The notes beneath the pieces were generated by a model that searched no databases, was not told where the DNA came from, and saw only the letters and a list, made by a program, of their open reading frames with translations. A stretch of 64,000 bases of DNA, taken from PGZG01 sp046292765 (GTDB lineage Bacteria; Pseudomonadota; Gammaproteobacteria; Pseudomonadales; Alcanivoracaceae). The stretch spans positions 124,001 to 188,000 of the forward strand of contig JBKBQA010000003.1 in assembly GCA_046292765.1 (NCBI GenBank), read 5' to 3'. The translations under genes were made by a program, and so were the position numbers. This document shows positions 25,500-34,600 of this stretch, piece by piece. Each line of letters begins with the position of its first letter. Positions within the stretch are counted from its first letter, which is position 1.

Positions 25500-26104
25500 T
25501 GGAAAGTTTTGACGCGCCCTACGGGGCCACACCGCTGGACCCCTCCGAGCTGGAGGGGTTGAAGTTCAAGAACATTGCCACCTGCGCCCAGCTGGATGAG
25601 CTGGAGTCACACAGTGTCAGTGCCGGCCGCCTGTGGCTGGCCCGGCGAAAAAACAAACCCGTCCTGACGAATGATTTTCTGAAGACTTTCCATATCAAGC
25701 TGTTTGGCAGCGTCTGGAGCTGGGCGGGCAAGTACCGGAATACGGAAAAGAACATCGGCATTGATCCCCTCCATATTCCGGTGGAAATCAGGAATCTGCT
25801 GGATGACGCCAAATACTGGATTGAAAACGGAACCTACAACCGTATCGAGCTGGCTGCCCGCCTCCATCATCGGCTGGTAAAGATCCATCCATTCCCGAAT
25901 GGCAACGGACGAATCGCCCGACTTTTTACCAATGCTGTGCTGGTTAATGAGATGAAAGAGAAGCCTCTGATATGGAGCGCAGGAAAACCTCATGCGATAC
26001 CGGACAACGAAGAGCGACGATCATACATAGAGGCCCTGCGGGCAGCTGATGCAGGTGATATGCAATCGCTCATTGAGTATCTGGCAGTCAGAAACCCGGC
26101 CTGA
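25499..26104 (+). CDS. Mobile mystery protein B (Fic-domain protein)
   Basis: This 201-residue protein is the standard partner of mobile mystery protein A (TIGR02613). It contains a Fic core with the active-site loop HPFPNGNGRIAR near residue 130 and the upstream WAGKYR helix. Fic enzymes usually transfer AMP or another nucleotide moiety to a hydroxyl side chain of a target protein. No inhibitory [ST]xxxE[GN] motif is obvious, so control may come from protein A. Starts in TAATG, overlapping the previous stop by 1 nt. Confidence 0.88.
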   Translation: MESFDAPYGATPLDPSELEGLKFKNIATCAQLDELESHSVSAGRLWLARRKNKPVLTNDFLKTFHIKLFGSVWSWAGKYRNTEKNIGIDPLHIPVEIRNLLDDAKYWIENGTYNRIELAARLHHRLVKIHPFPNGNGRIARLFTNAVLVNEMKEKPLIWSAGKPHAIPDNEERRSYIEALRAADAGDMQSLIEYLAVRNPA

Positions 26105-26229
26105 CATTTGTAGGGGGGCAAGAACGGAATGCGTCAGGCTGTTACAACGACCGAGCAAGTATCCCTCGCGACGGCCTGTTGCTATGAGTCCGACGCACAA
26201 AATGCCCGAAAGCAGCACAAGCTCTCGGG

Positions 26230-26550
26230 TCAGGTCAGCCGCTTGCTCATTATCTCCCTGGCCTCACTCTCGCTATAGGTTCTTCCCTCCGCTACAGCGA
26301 GCTCCCCCCTTGCAATCCCTTCACGCAGCTCCGCCTGCAGTCGCTCCACGAGCCACACCTTGATAATCGATTGCCGGGTAACCCCGATACGGGATGCCTC
26401 CCGGTCCAGTGCTTCCACTACCCAGGCCGGGAAATCCACGTTGATGCGCTTCTGCTCCTGATTGACGCGGCGCGCGGTGGACAGATCAAGGTCATCCACT
26501 ACGTCTTCCCGGTCATCATCGAACTTGCGGTCGAAGTCCTTAGCTTTCAT
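26230..26550 (-). CDS. brnA: BrnA-type antitoxin (orphan)
   Basis: This 106-residue protein has the ribbon-helix-helix core of BrnA antitoxins: RINVDFPAWVVEALDREASR, GVTRQSIIKVWLVERL (about residues 35-70), preceded by an acidic N-terminal arm. The C-terminal tail (GRTYSESEAREIMSKRL) looks like a toxin-binding extension of other antitoxin families. BrnA normally follows and neutralises the RNase BrnT; here only 34 codons of a brnT-like frame remain upstream and overlap this start. The start ATG 26550 is preceded by AGAGGTGGC. Confidence 0.78.
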   Translation of the reverse strand: MKAKDFDRKFDDDREDVVDDLDLSTARRVNQEQKRINVDFPAWVVEALDREASRIGVTRQSIIKVWLVERLQAELREGIARGELAVAEGRTYSESEAREIMSKRLT

Positions 26551-26644
26551 AAAGTGCCACCTCTGTGTTGCGGGCCCGCCTGACCGAGATCAGCCGGACG
26601 CGGTTCTGAGTATAAATTATTCTCTTTCTACTCAAAGTCCCGAG
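26540..26644 (-). pseudogene. brnT: Truncated brnT toxin fragment
   Basis: In the minus-strand frame that overlaps the brnA start, the last 34 codons before a stop read as a BrnT C-terminus (IIYTQNRVRLISVRRARNTE then VALYES). The frame is cut by a TAA at 26645-26647 and no start or N-terminal domain remains. BrnT is an RNase of about 90 residues, so roughly two thirds of the gene, including the catalytic region, is lost. Confidence 0.68.
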
Positions 26645-26726
26645 TTAAGGCATGCCGCTTTTGCCTTGATAACAGTTATCAAAAAGAGGCAAGATTGAGC
26701 CATCTATGTATGCGGGAGAGCCGCCA

Positions 26727-26978
26727 ATGATCAGCGCCGAACTGGGCCCCCAGCTGGAGTCCCTGATCACCCGGTTGGTGGAATCCGGCCGCTATGGCTC
26801 GAAAAGCGAGGTGCTGCGCGAAGGCGTGCGCCTGATCCAGGAACGCGAGCGGCGGCTGGAAACGCTGGATGCGTTACTGGCAACCAGCCTGGCCGAGGCT
26901 AAGGCCGGCCTTGGCCAGCCCGCCGAAGCCGTATTCGACAATCTGGAAAGGAAATACCGGGAGCAGATCAAGGAGTGA
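26727..26978 (+). CDS. parD: ParD-family antitoxin
   Basis: This 83-residue ribbon-helix-helix antitoxin reads MISAELGPQLESLITRLV then SGRYGSKSEVLREGVRLIQE, the classic ParD/CopG core, followed by a helical tail that wraps ParE toxins. I start at ATG 26727, which has GGGAGAG upstream; seven extra codons are possible. The stop overlaps the GTG start of the toxin gene, as in parDE operons. Confidence 0.9.
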   Translation: MISAELGPQLESLITRLVESGRYGSKSEVLREGVRLIQERERRLETLDALLATSLAEAKAGLGQPAEAVFDNLERKYREQIKE

Positions 26979-27283
26979 TCGTTCATCTTCAGCAGGCTGC
27001 TATCAGGGATCTGGAGCAGATCGGTGACTGCCCTTCGCTCGATATGGCCCTCGACAACCCTCAGCGGGCGCTGTCCTTCGTTCGGGAGCTGCGAGCCGCC
27101 TGTCTTGAGCTCGGCGAATTGGCCTGGGCATTTCCGCTGGTGCCCCGCTATGCCGAACAGGGTGTGCGGTGCCGAGTGTCTGGTAACTACCTGATCCTGT
27201 ATCGCATTGCCGAGCAGGCGGAACGGGTGGATGTGTTGCGGGTGGTGCATGGGGTAAGGGATTGGGTGGGGAGTGTGCTGTGA
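26975..27283 (+). CDS. parE: ParE-family toxin
   Basis: This 102-residue RelE/ParE-superfamily toxin contains AAIRDLEQIGD near the start, the strand GVRCRVSGNYLILYRI and the end VDVLRVVHGVRDW. ParE toxins poison DNA gyrase; RelE relatives cut mRNA, and the sequence alone favours ParE because of the ParD partner. It uses a GTG start inside the parD stop (GTGA). A collapsed second copy of the operon lies at 29259-29355. Confidence 0.88.
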   Translation: MIVHLQQAAIRDLEQIGDCPSLDMALDNPQRALSFVRELRAACLELGELAWAFPLVPRYAEQGVRCRVSGNYLILYRIAEQAERVDVLRVVHGVRDWVGSVL

Positions 27284-27337
27284 TCCATCAGTTCACATAT
27301 AAGTGAATCCTCTTCTTATTCGTTATCCCCTCAATCG

Positions 27338-27571
27338 TCAGCTTTCCTGCCCCCCCTCCGCCTGAGCCTGTAAGAAATCCTTACAGGTTGCCGCTTCCTG
27401 TAACTCCCCGTCAACAAAGACATTTTTCAGGTGCATGGTGATGTTTTGCGGCTTGACCTGAAAAAGCTCGGCCATCTGGGCCTGTGTCAGCCACAGGCTT
27501 TCCTGCTCCAGCCGAATATCCAGCTGGACCTCGCCATCGTCTGACTGGTATATCTCGATGCTGTTGGTCAT
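27338..27571 (-). pseudogene. RhuM-family protein, N-terminal fragment
   Basis: The 77 codons match the beginning of RhuM-like proteins (about 300-340 residues): IEIYQSDDGEVQLDIRLEQE, then LWLTQAQMAELFQVKPQNIT and HLKNVF. The frame ends soon after CKDFLQAQAEGG, where the family continues, and the remaining sequence towards parE does not encode the rest. The 5' end and upstream region are duplicated at 28831-28964. Confidence 0.75.
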
Positions 27572-27643
27572 GGGAACCTCCCTGTTTCATGGTGCTGTGG
27601 CTAACCCGGCACTCCATGCCGGCAGGTTGCACGCGTAAGCGGC
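27510..27643. repeat. 134-bp direct repeat, copy 1 (rhuM 5' end)
   Basis: This segment is about 84% identical to 28831-28964 in the same orientation; both contain the start codon, first 20 codons and upstream region of a rhuM-like gene, including a GCCGGCAGGTTG block. The repeats bracket the Fic gene at 27726-28712, as left by duplication or recombination. Confidence 0.8.
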
Positions 27644-27725
27644 AAAGCCTCCCATGTGGTGTGTTCCAAAATGGAACATACCACTTCCTGCTGAAGTTCA
27701 TTGCTGAGCAGCCCCCCCAACTTAA

Positions 27726-28712
27726 TCATCCCTGAACCTCCCAGTGGCCGGCCTTATCCGAGCCGATTCTGCGCAGGCTGCCCGCCTGTTGCAGTCTGGC
27801 GATGGCGCGGGCAATGGTGCGCACGTCTTTGCCCAGGATTGTGGCGATCTGCTGGCGTGTCAGCCGGGCATTGCTCTGCAGCAGTAGCAGGACGGCTTCC
27901 GGGGTTTTCAGCCCTTTGACATTTACAGGGGCGTTTACAGGGGCATTTACAAGGGCGTTTTGCGCCAGCGTCCCGGAGATAACGGACAACATGAAATGAA
28001 CAAAAGGCGTGCTTTCGGCCTGCTGGTCCGCCTGCTCAAGGGCCTGATAGTAGGCTTGCTGATGGTCCCTGATCACACTCTCCAGCGGCAGAGACAAGAA
28101 CAGCGGGTGCCATTGCGACAGGATTAACGTCTGCCAGAGACGCCCCATGCGGCCATTGCCGTTGCTGAACGGGTGGATAAATTCCAGCTCGTAATGAAAC
28201 ACGCTGCTGGTGATCAGGGGGTGGTCTCGGGATTGTGCCAGCCAGCGACACAGATCAGCCATCAGGCCGGACACCTGATGCGCAGGCGGTGCGACATGCT
28301 GAACCTGGCCTCCTTTATGAATACCCACGGCCTTGTTGCGGAACGCTCCGGGGCCGGTCAGCACCTCGGCCATCATCAGGCCATGGGCGCGGAGCAGGTC
28401 ATCGATGCTGTGCGGCTGCAAGCCCGGCAGGGCATCATAGGCGGCAATAGCGCCTTTCACCTCGGCCAGTTCCCGCACACTGCCCATTACCCTCCGTCCG
28501 TCGACAATGGCGGTGACCTGCTCCTCTGTCAGGGTATTGCCTTCAATCGCCAGCGTGCCGGTGATGGTTTTGATGCGGTTCTGTTTGCGCAGCTGCGGCG
28601 AGGCATTTAGCGCGCCAGCCTCCAGCCGACCCACCTGCTCGCTGATGTCGGCCACCAGGTTGAGGATATCGGAGGTGATAGTAAAAGGGGGCTTGTCTCG
28701 CATCGGACTCAC
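27726..28712 (-). CDS. Fic-family protein with N-terminal inhibitory helix and wHTH
   Basis: The 328-residue protein has a self-inhibitory motif TLAIEGN (fits [ST]xxxE[GN]) near residue 55, a complete Fic active-site loop HPFSNGNGRMGR near residue 180, and a C-terminal winged helix (LTRQQIATILGKDVRTIARA). This is the common class of single-polypeptide, self-controlled AMP transferases, so no separate antitoxin is needed. A linker with the tandem VNAP repeat (three 12-nt units at 27921-27956) joins the domains. The GTG start directly abuts the stop of the small gene upstream; ATG 28703 is an alternative. Confidence 0.9.
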   Translation of the reverse strand: MSPMRDKPPFTITSDILNLVADISEQVGRLEAGALNASPQLRKQNRIKTITGTLAIEGNTLTEEQVTAIVDGRRVMGSVRELAEVKGAIAAYDALPGLQPHSIDDLLRAHGLMMAEVLTGPGAFRNKAVGIHKGGQVQHVAPPAHQVSGLMADLCRWLAQSRDHPLITSSVFHYELEFIHPFSNGNGRMGRLWQTLILSQWHPLFLSLPLESVIRDHQQAYYQALEQADQQAESTPFVHFMLSVISGTLAQNALVNAPVNAPVNVKGLKTPEAVLLLLQSNARLTRQQIATILGKDVRTIARAIARLQQAGSLRRIGSDKAGHWEVQG

Positions 28713-28892
28713 TCAGCTCGACGCTTTCAGCAGGATAAAATGCTCGACCAGCCGAATCATCAACTCCTCGCCCGTAGCGATCAGCGTCTTTTTCAGCTCG
28801 GCAATGGCGGCCAGAGAGTCACCCAGCCCCAGCCGGATATCCAGCTGCTTCTGGCCGCAGTCGGACTGGTAGATCTCGATGCCATTGGTCAT
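28713..28892 (-). pseudogene. Chimeric rhuM 5' fragment fused to an unrelated 3' end
   Basis: The first 20 codons (TNGIEIYQSDCGQKQLDIRL) are the RhuM N-terminus again, followed without frameshift by about 36 codons of other origin (AELKKTLIATGEELMIRLVE, HFILLKASS). RhuM helix-turn-helix sequences are missing. It may be a deletion product or a short recombined gene; it is coupled to the Fic start, which follows its stop codon immediately. Whether it is expressed is unknown. Confidence 0.55.
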
Positions 28893-28964
28893 GGGCACCT
28901 CCCTGTTTCAGGGTGCTGTGGCTAATCCGGCAATCTATGCCGGCAGGTTGTGCGCACAGGCGGC
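28831..28964. repeat. 134-bp direct repeat, copy 2 (rhuM 5' end)
   Basis: Second copy of the segment at 27510-27643 (22 mismatches by eye, constant offset 1321 nt with no gaps). Confidence 0.8.
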
Positions 28965-29258
28965 TATCCATACTGGGCGCGTCTTTTAGCGCGCCAGCAT
29001 ACAACCATAAGCCTGCTTGTTCATTCTTTGCTGATGCTTGAGTAGAACTGGCTGCCCGACTCCGCGCCATGCGATTGAACGCGATGACCACACTGAAAGC
29101 CCGCAGGCCTTCCAGCCCGAACGATTCCTCGGCAAGCGGCCGGAGATCAATCGCTCCACCCCGTCTCTGCCTGTACATCATCCCCTCGCTACTCATTGAG
29201 AATGGCTATCAGAAAGATGCAGGCTTCATTTGTCTATATATATAAGGCAGATCCGCGA
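28965..29258. other. Non-coding stretch of the island without recognised gene
   Basis: I find no convincing gene. A minus-strand open frame crosses it but has no family resemblance and continues out of frame into the rhuM repeat. The segment 29200-29221 (CTATCAGAAAGATGCAGG) resembles the parD upstream region at 26676-26694. Confidence 0.4.
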
Positions 29259-29355
29259 ATGATCAGGGTTGAACTTGGCGACTTGGCTGGGGCGTTTCCG
29301 TTTGTGCCCTGATATGTCGAGCAGGGCATGGGGGATTGTGTGGGGGGTGTTGTAA
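29259..29355 (+). pseudogene. Collapsed second copy of parDE
   Basis: The start ATGATCAG...GAACT matches the first codons of parD at 26727; it jumps into the parE interior (GGCGTTTCCGTTTGTGCCC versus GGCATTTCCGCTGGTGCCC) and then to the parE 3' end (GCATGGGG...GGGGGGTGTTGTAA). At least two internal deletions leave under 100 bp of about 560. It shows that a parDE module was once duplicated here. Confidence 0.75.
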
Positions 29356-29463
29356 GGGCGGTAATGCGCGGTTGCCTCTTGTGCTACAAGTGCTATATTC
29401 CTGAAGCGCTCGCTAGCGCCAGATGATGCCTGTAGACAGGCTCTATAGCTGATTTTGTCTGTT

Positions 29464-29479
29464 CGCAAGCTTGCCAAAA
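29464..29479 (+). promoter_or_regulatory. CAAGCTT element 1, upstream of the Csm6-like gene
   Basis: CGCAAGCTTGCCAAAA is the first of four related sites in front of CRISPR-region transcription units. The AAGCTT core begins 72 nt before the TTG start at 29539, within the 72-75 nt range of the other three. Likely an operator or activator site. Confidence 0.7.
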
Positions 29480-29538
29480 CGTCTGAAATGAGCGGGATCG
29501 CTTATAAAAAGAGCAGACAAACAACAAGGACAACGCTC

Positions 29539-30663
29539 TTGAATGCTTACTTCGCCCCGCACGACGCAAAACGTCGCATCTTGCTGCTAGTCAGTGGCAT
29601 GTCGCCGCAGATCGTTACTGAAACCGTGTATGCGCTGACTCAGAAGCAGGCGCAGCCTTTCCTGCCAACGGAAATACACTTGATAACCACCAGCCAGGGC
29701 GCCGAGCAGGCGCGTCTGAACTTGCTCGCCGGACCGAAATATTTTTATCAGCTTTGTCAGGATTACGGGCTGGATCAGAGCACTTTTTCCGAAGATCAAA
29801 TCCACGTGATTCCGGACATCGAAGGGCGACCGCTGGCGGATATCCGCACTCCGGCCGAGAACGAATCTACGGCGGATTTTATTGCCAGCAAGGTGCGGGA
29901 GCTGTCGGCCGATCCAGAGGCCGCTCTGCACGTATCCATGGCTGGAGGTCGAAAGACTATGGGCTATTACGGCGGTTATGCCCTGTCACTGTTTGGTCGC
30001 CCACAAGACAGGCTTTCCCATGTGTTGGTGTCTGAAGGCTATGAAGGACTGCCGGATTTTTACTATCCGACACCGAAAAGCCACACCATCCGCGACCGCA
30101 GCGGCAAGGCGTTGGATGCCGCCAAGGCCGAAATCAGTCTCGCGGAAATTCCGTTTGTGCGACTGCGTGGCGGATTGCCGGGCAGCCTGTTGAGTGGCAC
30201 ACACAGTTTCAGCAAGACAGTGGAGCTGGCAGGCAAAGCGAGCGGCAAAATGCTGTTGGAACTGATGCCCCCACAGAATGCCTATCGATTGAATGGCGAA
30301 CCCGGCAATCTTTCGCCCGTTCTTATGAGCCTCCTGTTATGGATCGTCACACGAAATGGGGTTCCCGTTCCGCCATTGGTCGAGAGTGAAAGCAGTCATG
30401 AATATGCAAACGAACTGCTTGCTGCGGCAAATCAATATAGTCTTTCTCTGCACGCTAGAACCAAGACCAGCCTGGAAAAAGATGGCATCGATCAGAGCTG
30501 GCTCGCACAAAAAAAATCCAAACTCAACGCAGAGTTTGAGAAGCACCTCGGGCCGGAACTTGGTGCGCTATGCAAACTTACGATTGTTAACCGGCATGGA
30601 CAATCCGGGTACGCTTTGCCGGAAGCAATCGACATTGAGATCAATGATGAGGAATGGTCATGA
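29539..30663 (+). CDS. CRISPR-associated Csm6/NE0113-family ring nuclease
   Basis: This protein (374 aa from the TTG) belongs to the NE0113 family (TIGR02584, now often called CRISPR ring nuclease Csm6). It has a CARF-type start RRILLLVSGMSPQIVTETVY and the ligand-binding loop HVSMAGGRKTMGYYGGYALS, the region expected to hold cyclic oligoadenylate made by Cas10. The C-terminal 130 residues are family-specific; I see no clear HEPN RxxxxH motif, so RNase output is unproven and ligand degradation is the better guess. TTG 29539 has AAGGA 8 nt upstream and the right distance to the upstream element; ATG 29488 is the alternative. It is first in the cmr operon, and its stop overlaps cmr1 (ATGA). Confidence 0.85.
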   Translation: MNAYFAPHDAKRRILLLVSGMSPQIVTETVYALTQKQAQPFLPTEIHLITTSQGAEQARLNLLAGPKYFYQLCQDYGLDQSTFSEDQIHVIPDIEGRPLADIRTPAENESTADFIASKVRELSADPEAALHVSMAGGRKTMGYYGGYALSLFGRPQDRLSHVLVSEGYEGLPDFYYPTPKSHTIRDRSGKALDAAKAEISLAEIPFVRLRGGLPGSLLSGTHSFSKTVELAGKASGKMLLELMPPQNAYRLNGEPGNLSPVLMSLLLWIVTRNGVPVPPLVESESSHEYANELLAAANQYSLSLHARTKTSLEKDGIDQSWLAQKKSKLNAEFEKHLGPELGALCKLTIVNRHGQSGYALPEAIDIEINDEEWS

Positions 30664-31688
30664 AAACGCTCAGCCATACCGTTCGTTTTCTCACCCCCGC
30701 TTTTCTCGGCAATGCTGAGCAAAATGGCCAGTGGCGCACGCCTCCGTTTAAGGCGTTGTTGCGGCAGTGGTGGCGAATGGCTGTGGCCGAAGAGCTAAAA
30801 TATGACGTAAGCGTCATTCGTCGGCGCGAGGCCGATTTATTCGGTGTAGCTGCCGATGGCGGTGATTCACACAAGAGCCGAGTACGAATTCGGTTGAGCC
30901 GTTGGGATGAAGGGAGACTTGCCAAGAAGGACTGGCAGAGTCTTGGGAAAACAAAGCATCCCGAAGTGCATGCGTCTGTGGGCGCTGATTTGTATTTGGG
31001 TTATGGCCCGCTGGAATACAACCGTGATAGCAGGACCACCTCATTGAAAAAGAATGCGGCCATTCAGGCAGGTGAAGAAGCTATGTTCAGCCTTGCTTTT
31101 CCAGAAGCCTATGCCGCTGAACTAGAGGCAGCTCTCTGGCTGATGAACCGCTATGGCACTTTGGGCGGGCGCAGTCGCAATGGCTGGGGCTCTTTTTTCC
31201 TAGCCTCTGCCAATGAACATACACCAACGCTTGATGGCGCGTTGCCTCTCCGTAATTGGCAGGATGCCTTGAAGCTGGACTGGCCTCATGCACTGGGCTC
31301 AGATGGTGCGCCATTGATTTGGCAAACCGGCAGGCAGAATGATTGGAAAGCGGTAATGGTTGATCTTGCGAAACTCAAAATTGATTTGCGAACGCAATTC
31401 AGATTCAACAGCGGGAAAAATGCTGACTCTCCAGAAATGCGCCACTGGCTGAGCTACCCAGTTACCAATCATTCGGTGAAGGTTTGGGGTAATAACGCCC
31501 GCCTTCCCAACAGCCTGCGCTTCAAGATTCGTCAGGATGAAACCGGAAAATCGCACGGTGTCATCTTCCATGTGCCGTGCAAGCCACCGCAACAGTTTGG
31601 TTCGGACGAAAATACTCTTGAGGCCGTCTGGCAGAGAGTTCACCAGTATCTTGACGGCCTGAATGCCGTTAGCAGGATTGTGAAATAA
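30660..31688 (+). CDS. cmr1: Type III-B CRISPR protein Cmr1 (RAMP)
   Basis: Cmr1 is the RAMP subunit at the 3' end of the crRNA in the Cmr effector complex. The 342-residue protein has the RAMP start HTVRFLTPAFLGN, the insert around FKALLRQWWR, and the glycine-rich loop GTLGGRSRNGWGS near residue 165. It overlaps the previous gene by 4 nt and is 9 nt before cas10. Length is normal for a bacterial Cmr1. Confidence 0.93.
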   Translation: MKTLSHTVRFLTPAFLGNAEQNGQWRTPPFKALLRQWWRMAVAEELKYDVSVIRRREADLFGVAADGGDSHKSRVRIRLSRWDEGRLAKKDWQSLGKTKHPEVHASVGADLYLGYGPLEYNRDSRTTSLKKNAAIQAGEEAMFSLAFPEAYAAELEAALWLMNRYGTLGGRSRNGWGSFFLASANEHTPTLDGALPLRNWQDALKLDWPHALGSDGAPLIWQTGRQNDWKAVMVDLAKLKIDLRTQFRFNSGKNADSPEMRHWLSYPVTNHSVKVWGNNARLPNSLRFKIRQDETGKSHGVIFHVPCKPPQQFGSDENTLEAVWQRVHQYLDGLNAVSRIVK

Positions 31689-31697
31689 GGATAGACG

Positions 31698-34600
31698 ATG
31701 AGTAACAACGATGAGCTCTGGCAAACCAAAATCGCCGCGCGCCTACATGATCCGGCAGAAAAGGCTCTTGTATTGCTGCGTGATCCGGCAGGCCATGAAA
31801 ATGGCACCAGTCGTGCACTCACTCGCCTGCTGGGTTTTCACGAGATCGGCTTGAATCGAGTCGATAGCGATAACGACGAAGCCCTGACTCGCACCCTGTT
31901 CAAGAAGGGTGTTCCTGCCGATATGTATCGCCATGTCCAGCGTGCCGACTGGTGGGCGGCAGCAGCGGATCGTCCGCAATTTCCGATGGACGAAATCCCC
32001 GGCACCACCAGGAACAGCGAGCAGAAGCCCCTGGCAGTTTCCGGCTGGGCGCAGGTGTCCTGGGCAAAAGAGCCGGTGTTGATTCACCCGCTGACTGGCG
32101 AACAGTTCGACCTCGGCAAGTCCGGTGGCCTGACTGATACCGCTATTGAATCTGTCAAACAGCGTAGCTTCGATCACTTCTCCGAGTTGATGGTTAAGCT
32201 GGACGCAGGGAAGGACGAACAGGATTGGCGCAAGCTCCTTCTGGCCTTCTGGCGTTTTGGCCCGGAGTTGGGTGTCACCAATGCCGATACCGAGGATAAC
32301 GACAAGCTTGGCAATCTTTGGGAGATTCTTCCCGCCGATACCCGGATTCCTGACCGCAGCATCTGGGATCACCTGGATTTAACCTCCGCCTTTGCTGGTG
32401 CATTTGCAGCTGACGCAAAAGGCGAAGTGGCATTGTTAAGCCTGTCCATTGGCCCGGTACAACCCTTTATCGCGGCAGCCCGCACCACTTCTGATCTGTG
32501 GGCAGGCTCTCACTTGTTGTCCCGTCTGAGCTGGGAAGCTATGCGGTCGGTATGTGAGCAACTGGGGCCAGATGCCATTTTGTTTCCACGCTTGCGCGGT
32601 ATTCCGCAGGTGGATTTGTGGTTGCGTGACCAGATGGGGTTGCCGGGCAACTTGTTCCAGAGCTGCGACTGGAGCAAGAGTGGAACCGACAGCAACCCGT
32701 TGTTCTCTGCTGCTCTACCCAACCGCTTTGTGACGGTGGTGCCTGCCAGCAAGGCAAGGGAAATTGCCGAAACGGTAGAGAAGAATGTGCGCGAGTGGTT
32801 GAAAGACTTGGGAGAACAAGTTATCGACCTTCTGCTTGCTGAGGCAGGTTATAGCGGCGAACAAGAAAATATCACCATTCCCCGCGATCAAATGAGGGAA
32901 CAGCTGCAAGGCTTTCCCGAAGTGCATTGGGCGGCCGTGCCGTTCTCACTAATTCGCTGCTCCGACGAACAGAAGCAGCGCGATCTGGACACCAGCCAAC
33001 TGTCTGCTGCCATGCGTCCGTTTTTTACTGGTGAAGGCGAGCCAGGTTTTCTCAATACACCTGCCTGGCAGGTGTTGCAAAAAGAGCTGGAGCTGCTGGA
33101 CGAGCAGGGCAAAAAATCCGTGTTCTTCGTACCGAACCCCGGCGTGCTGTATCCGGCGGTATTCGACTTGGCTGAACGGGTCATGGCCGCCGCCAAGGCC
33201 AGCCGCACCTTTGCACAAACGAAGCAGGAGGGCTGGCGTTGCTCGCTGACAGGGGAGAACGAATGGCTGACCACCAACCGCGAGCAACTGCACTGGAACC
33301 AGAGCTACCGGCAGAAACAGGGCACCCTGTGGACTGCCGTTGCCGGGAAGAAACCGTCCTGGGCGAAAAAGGGCGAACATCTGAGCGCCCTGCCTGCCAT
33401 CAAACGCCTGTGGCCAACCCTGTTCAAGGAAGAAGTTGGCAAGGCGCTGGCCGACAAGGATGATGGTTCAATAAAGCAGATCAACCGTTTTGTCGTATCT
33501 ACCCATACGATGGCGTTGGCGCATCAACTGGCAAACAATCTGGATATCAGTATCAGTGATGGGCTGCGAGACAAGCTGAGTGGCGGTGAGTGCCGCGTAG
33601 CATTGCCACGCAAACTGGCTAAGGCTATTTATAAAGCAGGCAAGGATGCTGATTTGATTGCGCGCATTCCCGGTTGGCTGGAGGCCGCGCGTGATGCAGA
33701 CGATGATGGCAAAGCTTTGGACGAGGCTCGGCGGGATATCAAGAAATTGCTGGGTTGTAAAGCCGAAACCTATTACAGCCTGATCATGATGGATGGCGAC
33801 CGTATGGGTGCGATTCTGTCCGGTGACGACAGCACCGGCACCACCATTCGCTACCAGCAGAGCTTTCATCCCAAGGTGCAGAAAGGTTTCGCCGAACGCG
33901 CGGCCCGCCAGCCACAGATTAAAGCGTATGGTGAGCAAAAGCGCGCCATGACTCCCGGACGCCACTTGGCGATTTCCGGTGCGCTTAATGATTTCTCGCA
34001 AACCGTGGTGCGCCATGTGGTGGAGGAAGAAAACTTGGGTCGCTTGATCTATGCCGGAGGCGATGATGTGCTGGCCATGCTGCCGGTGGCTGACCTGCTT
34101 TCCACGATGCAGCGACTGCGCCATGTCTATTCCGGTACCGTGCCGGAAGATGCCGATGTTGACTGGGGTGAACTACGTGGGCGCAAGACACTGGTTTCCA
34201 AGGGTGGCTTCGCCTGGCTCAATGGTCGTTTGATGCGAATGATGGGCAGCAATGCGACTGCTTCCTGTGGTGCGATCATTGCCCATCATCAGGCGCCGCT
34301 GTCTGCGGTGCTGCGTGAACTGCGAGCAGCGGAAAGCCGCGCCAAGAATGAAGGCGATCGCGATGCCTTCTCTCTCACCGTGATCAAGCGCTCCGGGGGT
34401 ACGCTGACTCTTACCGAGAACTGGGGGGATTCGATCGCCCTGTTGCAGGCTGTGCGAGACTTCCTTGCTGCCGAAGGCGTGTCCCGCCGAGCTGTTTACC
34501 ACACTCTGGAATGGCTGAATGAAAACGAGCTGCCCGCTAACGCATTTGAAAGCGGCATGGCGCATAGTCTGCTGGAGTATCAGCTGAATCGGCAGGCCAA

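Noticed and set aside
28819..29196. 125-codon minus-strand frame upstream of the rhuM chimera
   Set aside because: It runs out of frame through the duplicated rhuM start region; a similar reading appears at the other repeat copy only because the DNA is duplicated.
32301..32314. A further CAAGCTTGGCAA-like word
   Set aside because: It lies inside the cas10 coding sequence with no start codon at 72-75 nt, so it is not counted as a member of the regulatory element set.
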